From assembly GCA_050261515.1 (NCBI GenBank), contig JBLNDJ010000013.1, positions 1 through 50,642 on the forward strand: DNA of 50,642 bases, read 5' to 3'. The notes beneath the pieces were generated by a model that did not search any database, had not been told where the DNA came from, and saw only the letters and a list, made by a program, of their open reading frames with translations. Positions 44,971 to 50,642 of the stretch are shown one piece after another. This stretch comes from JBLNDJ01 sp050261515 (GTDB lineage: Bacteria; Acidobacteriota; Terriglobia; Bryobacterales; Bryobacteraceae). Positions within the stretch are counted from its first letter, which is position 1. Each line of letters starts with the position of its first letter. Position numbers and translations under genes: made by a program.

Positions 44971-45282
44971 TCACCGCCAGTGCCCGCGATGGAAGCGGTA
45001 ACCGTGCCCATGGCGCTCCCAGCGAGGCGCTACCCACACCGCGCGCGGGCGCGGAGGCCGCACCCAGGCGCCGGGCATCCAAACCCATCGGGAACCGCGC
45101 AAATCGTAGTATCCATCGGTCCAGATGTATCCCGGACCGGGAGCGTAGCCGACGGGCCCGTAGTAGCGCACCGGCGGCGGGGGCGGTACGCGATATCCGT
45201 AGTAGTGCGGCCCTCCGCATCCGATCGCGGCGAGCGGAACGAACAGGACCACCGGCAGCAGCGCGCGCTTGATGTCCGGCAT
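44971..45282 (-). CDS. Small YXWGXW-type lipoprotein
   Basis: 103 residues with a lipobox PLAAIGC (Cys22), then Tyr/Pro-rich (YYGYRVPPPPPVRYYG) and aromatic repeats (WVWMPGAWVRPP; WVAPRWERHGHGYRFHRGHW). Resembles the YXWGXW-repeat proteins common in Acidobacteria and Planctomycetes. Function unknown; presumably in the outer envelope. The neighbouring genes on either side on this strand are 80 and 13 bases away. Confidence 0.75.
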   Translation of the reverse strand: MPDIKRALLPVVLFVPLAAIGCGGPHYYGYRVPPPPPVRYYGPVGYAPGPGYIWTDGYYDLRGSRWVWMPGAWVRPPRPRAVWVAPRWERHGHGYRFHRGHWR

Positions 45283-45295
45283 ATGGGCCTCCTCA

Positions 45296-45874
45296 TCAAA
45301 TTGGACGAGTTCGCCGCCGCCCCGCGTTTCGGATTCCTACCGGTATTCCGACTCCGACTCCCTCCGCCTCTGACCGTTTCAGCCAACCCTTTCTCCACAG
45401 CGCCACGTACACAACCGCCAACACCACGTACGTCGCTGCCCAGAACCACGGCGTCCACCAGGGCACGCCGTTCACCCGCACATCCGACACCGGCCAGAGG
45501 AAGCGTGTGGCGTAGTACGAGTAGCTGTGGGTAGGAATGTCGATCAGGATGTGCAGCAGCCACCCAAGCATCTCCCACACCACCCGGCGCGCCACGATCG
45601 AGGCCGCGGCGAAAGCCAGGGCGAACACGAGGAGGCTGTGGCCAGCGGGGTACAGCGGTACACCCAGGTGGACGTGCGGTGCGCCCGGCGAGATCACCTC
45701 GCGGCCACGGACGACCAACAGCACCAGTCCGGCGACGACTGAAGGTCCGAACGCCAGCACGTCGGGGAACACGCCCCACCACACTGCCCACTTCGTGCGG
45801 ATGCGGGCGGTGGTTGCTCGGCTGGCGGTAATCGCTCCGGCGGCAGTCCACAACCCGTGCGCGAGGATTTCCAT
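45296..45874 (-). CDS. Membrane protein, possibly YdjM-like metal-dependent hydrolase family
   Basis: 192 residues from ATG 45874; upstream frame is not coding. Four or five hydrophobic helices with His/Asp-rich loops (HVHLGVPLYPAGHSLL; LLHILIDIPTHSYSYY), a pattern seen in membrane-bound YdjM-type hydrolases. The metal-site histidines and aspartate (HILID) are suggestive. Activity unproven. The 124 bases upstream hold nothing I recognise. Confidence 0.6.
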   Translation of the reverse strand: MEILAHGLWTAAGAITASRATTARIRTKWAVWWGVFPDVLAFGPSVVAGLVLLVVRGREVISPGAPHVHLGVPLYPAGHSLLVFALAFAAASIVARRVVWEMLGWLLHILIDIPTHSYSYYATRFLWPVSDVRVNGVPWWTPWFWAATYVVLAVVYVALWRKGWLKRSEAEGVGVGIPVGIRNAGRRRTRPI

Positions 45875-45998
45875 CAGTTTGGGTGTAGCGCACGGCGCGG
45901 GGCGGCGCAACCGGAAATCAGCCCGCTCAGCCATCGCACGTCCGGCGAGGGTTTTCACCAGTTCGGCGGGCCGGCACGGTTGTCCAGAAAAGGTGACA

Positions 45999-47042
45999 TC
46001 AAGCGTTGCGGTTATACAGGCCTCGACCAAAGACGGTTCCCGCAACTCCCAGCGCGGCCGCCGCGATTCCTAGAAGCCACGTCCGGTGGGTGGTCGCCCA
46101 AAACTGAGGGCTGTGTGCGTGTGCTCTCGTGGTAAAGCTTCCGCGTGCTCCGAAGTCGCCGGGTACCGGCTCGAACAGATTGTCGGGCCGGCCTGGGGTA
46201 ACGGGGTCGTCCGTCTGTTGTGAGTCGTATCCGGTCTTGCCAAGGTACCGGTCGAGCAGGCCCGGAACGAGTTTCGTGCCGAGAATCGACACCACGGTCG
46301 GCAAACCCACATACAGCTCACGGCGCCGGTGGTTGGCAGCCCAAAAAACGGCCTCCGCGCCGAGCTCCGGCTCGAAGATGGGCGGCACGGGTTGAGGGTG
46401 ATTGGGCAGACGGGAACGGCACCAGTCGAACTGCGGTGTGTTCAGGGCCGGCATCTGCACCATCGCCAGGTGGACGTGGCTGCCACGATGGAGCAGCTCG
46501 GTGCGGATCGAGTCCGTGAACGCCCGAATTGCCGCTTTGGCGCCACAATAGGGCGCCTGGAGCGGGATGGATCGGTATGCGAGCGCGGACCCGACCTGGA
46601 CCACAACACCGCGATCGCGCGGTAGCATCCGTGTGAGCGCGGCCCTGGTGCCGTGCACCGTCCCGAGATAGGTCACCTCGGTCGCTCGTCTGTACTCCTC
46701 CGGACGGATCTCCAGAAACGGAGAGAAGATCGTGACCATCGCGTTATTGACCCAGACATCAATCGGGCCGAACTCGCGTTCGACGGCCTCCGCGGCATTC
46801 TCCACCTGCTCGGCGTCGGCGACGTCCGTTGGCAGAGCGAGCGCCGCGCCGCGTGCTCGTTCGACCTCGCGGCGCGCTGCGTCGAGGCCCGCTTCGTCCC
46901 GCGCGAGCAGCCCGATGTGGGCCTTCTCCCTCGCAAACCGCCTGACGATCGCGCGTCCCAATCCCGCGGCGGCGCCGGTAACAACGATTACCTTGGGCTT
47001 TTCAGTCCCGGTTTCGTGGCGCTTGCGGCCGGTCGGGTCCAT
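45999..47042 (-). CDS. Short-chain dehydrogenase/reductase with C-terminal membrane tail
   Basis: 347 residues. The SDR fold has the NAD(P)-binding VTGAAAGLGRAI and the catalytic set VGSALAY (Ser) and YCGAK (Tyr, Lys). After the SDR core (about 270 residues) a ~75-residue extension ends in a predicted membrane helix (about 320-342) with a basic tail GRGLYNRNA. It shares TGATG with the stop of the upstream gene (one-base overlap). It should act on a hydroxy/keto substrate produced next to the FAD dehydrogenase. The tail resembles that of the upstream protein. Confidence 0.85.
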   Translation of the reverse strand: MDPTGRKRHETGTEKPKVIVVTGAAAGLGRAIVRRFAREKAHIGLLARDEAGLDAARREVERARGAALALPTDVADAEQVENAAEAVEREFGPIDVWVNNAMVTIFSPFLEIRPEEYRRATEVTYLGTVHGTRAALTRMLPRDRGVVVQVGSALAYRSIPLQAPYCGAKAAIRAFTDSIRTELLHRGSHVHLAMVQMPALNTPQFDWCRSRLPNHPQPVPPIFEPELGAEAVFWAANHRRRELYVGLPTVVSILGTKLVPGLLDRYLGKTGYDSQQTDDPVTPGRPDNLFEPVPGDFGARGSFTTRAHAHSPQFWATTHRTWLLGIAAAALGVAGTVFGRGLYNRNA

Positions 47043-50000
47043 CAGTGTTCCCTCCGATTCAGCGCCCAGTAGAGCGCGCCGCCGGCGAGCGCCGCCCCGG
47101 CCATTGCCCCGAGAACCTTCCCGCTCAGCACCGGCGCGGAGCCGCCATCCTCCATGGCCAGATAACGGCGCTCGGGGTACTCGCCCTTGGCGCCCTGGAT
47201 GCCCTCTCGCAGCGCCATCTGAAGCACCTGGGCAAGATGCAGCGCCCGCCGGCCGGTGGTCTGCCGGATTTGTTCCTGGCAACTGAAGCCGTCGGCGATG
47301 ATCAGGGTGTCCTTGGCCGCGTCGCGCACCGCGGGCAGCAGCACCCGTTCGCCGCAGCGGATGGAAATCTCGTACTTCTCCGCTTCGAACCCGAAGCTGC
47401 CGGCCATGCCGCAGCAGCCGGAATCGAGCACCTGGAACTCGAGCCCGATTGACTTCATGAGTTTCTCTTCCGCATCCAGTTTCATGACTGCCTTGTGATG
47501 GCAATGGCCGTGAACGATCGCCTTGCGGTACAGGTTCGGCGGTTTGTACCGGCGCGCCGCTTTGAGAAGAAACTCGGAAAGGATGAAGGTCTGGCCGGAA
47601 AGGCGGATCGCGTCGTTGTCGTGTGGAAGAAGATTGCGCAGCTCATCGCGAAATACCGCCACGCAGCTGGGCTCGAGCCCCACAATGGGAGTGCCGTTGC
47701 GAATGGCGGGCCGCAGCGCGGCGATCGTGCCGCTGAGCACGCGCTCAGCCGTGTCGAGCATGCCATAGTCATACAGTGGGCGCCCGCAGCAGACGTCCTG
47801 GCGCGGAACCAGCACGTGGTATCCGGCGGCTTCTAGCACCTCGACAGCCGCTTGCGCCGTGCGGGGGTGGAAGTAGTTGTTGAACGTGTCCGGCCAGAGA
47901 ATGACCTCGGGGCCGCCGGTGTTCTTCGGCGCGCGGCCGCGGAACCAGTCCTTGAAAGTGCGCGGCGCGAATTTCGGCATTCGCCGGTGCTGCGAGATCC
48001 CGCCCGCGGCCTTAACGAGATTGCTCAGCCCGGGGGTCTGGGTGAAGAAGTTGGCCATGTGCGGGGCCCTGGCGGCCAGGCGCGCCCAGAACATGATCAG
48101 GCCCATCGCGTAGGCGTGGCGGGGCCGGCGGCGGCCCTCGTAGTAGTGCGAGAGGAACTCCGCTTTGTAGCTCGCCATGTCTACGTTCACGGGACACTCG
48201 CCCTTGCAGCCCTTGCACGACAGGCAAAGATCGAGCGCGTCGAAAACCTCCTCGCTCTTCCAGCCGTCCTGGATGACTTCGCCTTGCAGCATTTCGAACA
48301 GCATGCGCGAGCGGCCGCGAGTCGAATGCTGTTCCTCGTAGGTGGCCATGTAGCTGGGGCACATGGTGCCCCCCGTTTCGCGCCGGCATTTGCCCACGCC
48401 GACGCAGCGGTCTACCGCGCCGCTCCAGCCGCCTTCTTCCGGGAAATGAAAGTGCGTCTTGAGATCGGGTGGATGGTAGTCGGTTCCGTGCTTCAGGTTC
48501 TCGTCGATGCGGTAGGGATACACGAGCTTGCCGGGATTCAACCGGTTAAGCGGATCCCACAGCGCTTTGAATTCCTGGAACGCGCGGATCATCTCATCGC
48601 CGAACATGATCGGCAGCAGCTCGGCGCGGGACTGGCCGTCGCCGTGCTCGCCCGACAGCGAACCGCCCATCGACACCACCAGCCGCGCCGCTTCGTTCAT
48701 GAACCGGCGGTAGTTGGCGATCCCCTCCGCGGTCTTGAAATCGAAGTTGATGCGCGTGTGCACGCAGCCTTGGCCGAAGTGGCCGTAAAACGCGCCCACA
48801 TAGCCGTGCCGCCGGTAGAGCTTTTCGAGCTCGCGCAGGTACCGGGCGAGCTTCTCAGGCGGGACCGCGGAATCTTCCCAGCCTTCCCAGGTGACCGGCT
48901 CGCCCGGAACGTAGGCCGTGGCGCCGAGGCCGGACTCGCGGATTTCCCAGACCAGTTTTTCCTGCTGCGGGTCGTCATAGAGCTTCATGGAAAGCGCGCG
49001 CGCTCCCTTCTTGCGCAGCCGCCCCATGAGCGCGCCCGCCTTGGCATCCGCCTCGACCTTGCTCTCCCCGCCGAACTCGACCAGCAGCCAGCCTTTGCCT
49101 TCCGGCAGAAACTGAACGTCGCCAAAGTGCAGGCCCTTCCTCCGCATGTTCTCGACCAGGTAGTGGTCGATGGCTTCGAGACCGATCGGGCCGGCCTCCC
49201 GGATTTCCATGATGTGGTCGGCCGCCTCGTAGATCGAGGGGTATCCCAATACGAGCAGGCTTCGCTTTTTAGGCCAGTCGACGAGCCGGAGCTTGGCTTC
49301 CAGAATCAGCACCAGCGTCGATTCGCTGCCGATGAGGGCCTTGGCCACATCGAATCCTTTTTCCGGCAGCAGGTATGGCAGATTGTAGCCGGAAACGCGC
49401 CGCGGAATATCCGGGTAGTGTGCGCGGATCAGGCCGGCGTATTTATCCCGAAAACTGCGCAGGCCGTCGTACAGCTCGGCGCGGCGGCCGCCCTCTGCAA
49501 GGATGCGCCGGAACTCGTCGTCGCCGGTCCTTCCAACCCACATCCGCTGACCGTCGTAGGTGAGGATCTCGAGTTCTTCCGTGTTCTCGTCGGTCTTCCC
49601 GGCCAGTATGGAGTGGACGCCGCAGGAGTTGTTTCCCATCATGCCGCCGAGCGTGCAGTGGTTGTGCGTGGCCGGATCGGGCCCAAACGTGAGATCGTGC
49701 CGATTGGCGCGATTCCGAAGGTCGTCGAGCACGACGCCCGGCTCGACCCGCGCCGTCTTCCGCTTCGGATCGAGCTCCAGCACCCGCCGCATGTACTTGG
49801 AGCAGTCGATCACGACGGCGATGTTGCAGCACTGGCCGGCGAGGCTGGTGCCGCCTCCGCGGGCCAGGATGGGCGCGCCGTACTGCCGGCACAATGCGAC
49901 GGTCCGGATGATGTCCTCTTTGCTACGCGGCACCACGACGCCGATCGGCGCCTGGCGGTAATTGGAGCCATCCGTAGAATAGAGCGCCCGGCTCCCCGGA

Positions 50001-50149
50001 TCGAATCGAACCTCGCCGCTGATGTTCCTGCGCAGATCCTCTGCCAAATCGACGGCGTACTTGGCCTGCTTGTCATCGGGACGTGTGCGGCTGGGGCCGG
50101 GCACATTGTCGAGGGCGCCGTGCGCCTTTACCTGCACCAAGCTTGCCAT
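47042..50149 (-). CDS. YdiJ-like FAD and iron-sulfur dehydrogenase
   Basis: 1035 residues, close to E. coli YdiJ (1018). The VAO-type FAD-binding part (about 50-270: ARGGGTSLAGQ; NNSCGVHS) precedes a GlpC-like iron-sulfur part with CLSCKGCKGECP and a pair of CCG motifs (VCCGRPLYDYG; SGCCGMAGSFG). A final hydrophobic segment (GKVLGAMAGAALAGGALYW) suggests membrane attachment. Family members oxidise D-2-hydroxy acids and pass electrons onward. AGGAGG lies six bases before the ATG. It lies between an enolase-type gene (10-base gap) and an SDR gene (1-base overlap). Confidence 0.9.
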   Translation of the reverse strand: MASLVQVKAHGALDNVPGPSRTRPDDKQAKYAVDLAEDLRRNISGEVRFDPGSRALYSTDGSNYRQAPIGVVVPRSKEDIIRTVALCRQYGAPILARGGGTSLAGQCCNIAVVIDCSKYMRRVLELDPKRKTARVEPGVVLDDLRNRANRHDLTFGPDPATHNHCTLGGMMGNNSCGVHSILAGKTDENTEELEILTYDGQRMWVGRTGDDEFRRILAEGGRRAELYDGLRSFRDKYAGLIRAHYPDIPRRVSGYNLPYLLPEKGFDVAKALIGSESTLVLILEAKLRLVDWPKKRSLLVLGYPSIYEAADHIMEIREAGPIGLEAIDHYLVENMRRKGLHFGDVQFLPEGKGWLLVEFGGESKVEADAKAGALMGRLRKKGARALSMKLYDDPQQEKLVWEIRESGLGATAYVPGEPVTWEGWEDSAVPPEKLARYLRELEKLYRRHGYVGAFYGHFGQGCVHTRINFDFKTAEGIANYRRFMNEAARLVVSMGGSLSGEHGDGQSRAELLPIMFGDEMIRAFQEFKALWDPLNRLNPGKLVYPYRIDENLKHGTDYHPPDLKTHFHFPEEGGWSGAVDRCVGVGKCRRETGGTMCPSYMATYEEQHSTRGRSRMLFEMLQGEVIQDGWKSEEVFDALDLCLSCKGCKGECPVNVDMASYKAEFLSHYYEGRRRPRHAYAMGLIMFWARLAARAPHMANFFTQTPGLSNLVKAAGGISQHRRMPKFAPRTFKDWFRGRAPKNTGGPEVILWPDTFNNYFHPRTAQAAVEVLEAAGYHVLVPRQDVCCGRPLYDYGMLDTAERVLSGTIAALRPAIRNGTPIVGLEPSCVAVFRDELRNLLPHDNDAIRLSGQTFILSEFLLKAARRYKPPNLYRKAIVHGHCHHKAVMKLDAEEKLMKSIGLEFQVLDSGCCGMAGSFGFEAEKYEISIRCGERVLLPAVRDAAKDTLIIADGFSCQEQIRQTTGRRALHLAQVLQMALREGIQGAKGEYPERRYLAMEDGGSAPVLSGKVLGAMAGAALAGGALYWALNRREH

Positions 50150-50159
50150 CCATTTCCTC

Positions 50160-50642
50160 CTATCCGCTTGCGTAAACCTGGTACCTGGCTGCGTCCGGCC
50201 GCTTGAGTTCCAGGCCCATGCCGGGCCGGGACAGGTCGGGACGCAGCACTCCGAGAGAGGGCCGGATTGCGCCGTCGAACAGCATCTGTTCGATGCGGGC
50301 GTGATCGTGAAAATATTCGATGTTGTAGCTGGGCTGCGCTGCGCAGCACAGGTGGGTATGCAGAGACGGCGCGGTGTGTGCAGAGAAGCGCACCTGGTGG
50401 GCTGCAGCCAACGCCGCGGCTCGCAGGAACTCCGAGGCGCCGGCACAACGGGTTGCGTCCGCCTGCAGGACGTCGACGGCGCCCGCCTCGAGCATGCGCC
50501 GGAAATAGACCAGGTCATAGCCGTACTCGCCGGCGGCAACGTCGACGCCTGGCGGCGCCGCGTCGCGGATGAGGCGCAGCCCCTCGAGATCGTCGGAGGA
50601 TACGGGCTCCTCGAACCAGGCAACATCGACGCCGGCAAAGCG
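50160..50642 (-). CDS. Enolase-superfamily (mandelate racemase/MLE) enzyme, partial
   Basis: 161 residues of the C-terminal part; the 5' end is outside the window. Signatures are DVAWFEEPV, VAAGEYGYD (metal-ligand glutamate) and DVLQADATRCAG, followed by SAHTAPSLHTHL with the catalytic histidine region. Such enzymes abstract a proton alpha to a carboxylate, for example in sugar-acid dehydration or racemisation. It is the first visible gene of an operon with the FAD dehydrogenase and SDR, suggesting a sugar-acid pathway. Confidence 0.85.
   Translation of the reverse strand, partial: RFAGVDVAWFEEPVSSDDLEGLRLIRDAAPPGVDVAAGEYGYDLVYFRRMLEAGAVDVLQADATRCAGASEFLRAAALAAAHQVRFSAHTAPSLHTHLCCAAQPSYNIEYFHDHARIEQMLFDGAIRPSLGVLRPDLSRPGMGLELKRPDAARYQVYASG

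Overview
The window looks like chromosomal DNA from an Acidobacteriota bacterium, probably of the Solibacter/Bryobacter type. I infer this from the high GC content, a ~1150-residue Oar-like TonB-dependent receptor with a carboxypeptidase-regulatory N-domain, several regulator architectures common in that phylum (DNA-binding or cyclase-like N-domain + membrane anchor; winged helix + ATPase + TPR), an LptC/LptA fusion and YXWGXW-type lipoproteins. The taxon is an inference; there is no rRNA gene in the window.

Layout. (1) 45-2764: tRNA-Gln followed by a small cassette with a serine recombinase and, facing it, a mazEF-type toxin-antitoxin pair. It is bounded by ~145-bp direct repeats that start in the last bases of the tRNA. 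Beyond the second repeat lies an internally deleted copy of the same cassette. (2) 2765-8959: membrane regulator, divergent Oar-like receptor, alkaline phosphatase. (3) 8960-10219: decayed DNA with remnants of prpE and of a TonB receptor around a copy of a dispersed repeat. (4) 10220-17573: GH36-like glycosidase, methanethiol oxidase (SBP56) with a partner membrane protein, large ATPase/TPR regulator. (5) 17603-28103, minus strand: a respiratory cluster. In transcription order it holds a hemerythrin-cupin protein, a hemerythrin, membrane-anchored cytochrome c, narG, narH, narJ, a single frame joining NarI to a Rieske protein, and a cytochrome b6/subunit IV/cytochrome c fusion. (6) 28249-44046: mostly ordinary genes (PNPOx-fold protein, deaminase, two metallophosphoesterases, PfkB kinase, GT39-like membrane protein, dapF, UDP-sugar dehydrogenase, lptB, lptCA, YkgJ, NUDIX, U32). 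(7) 44099-50642, minus strand: envelope proteins, then an apparent operon of an enolase-superfamily enzyme (cut by the window edge), a YdiJ-like FAD/Fe-S dehydrogenase and an SDR.

The most unusual system is the nitrate reductase-bc cluster. The genes are nearly all overlapping or separated by about 11 bases or less, so they are probably co-transcribed. They encode a cytoplasmic-type Nar (no Tat signal on NarG) plus the Rieske, b-type and c-type subunits of a quinol:cytochrome c oxidoreductase. NarI keeps all four haem histidines. It continues without a stop through a Pro/Asp-rich linker into a Rieske protein whose twin-arginine anchor is now internal. This suggests a physically coupled Nar-bc complex. 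Two hemerythrin-like proteins upstream suggest protection from nitrosative stress or oxygen. The second most unusual feature is the recombinase-mazEF cassette and its deletion derivative at the tRNA.
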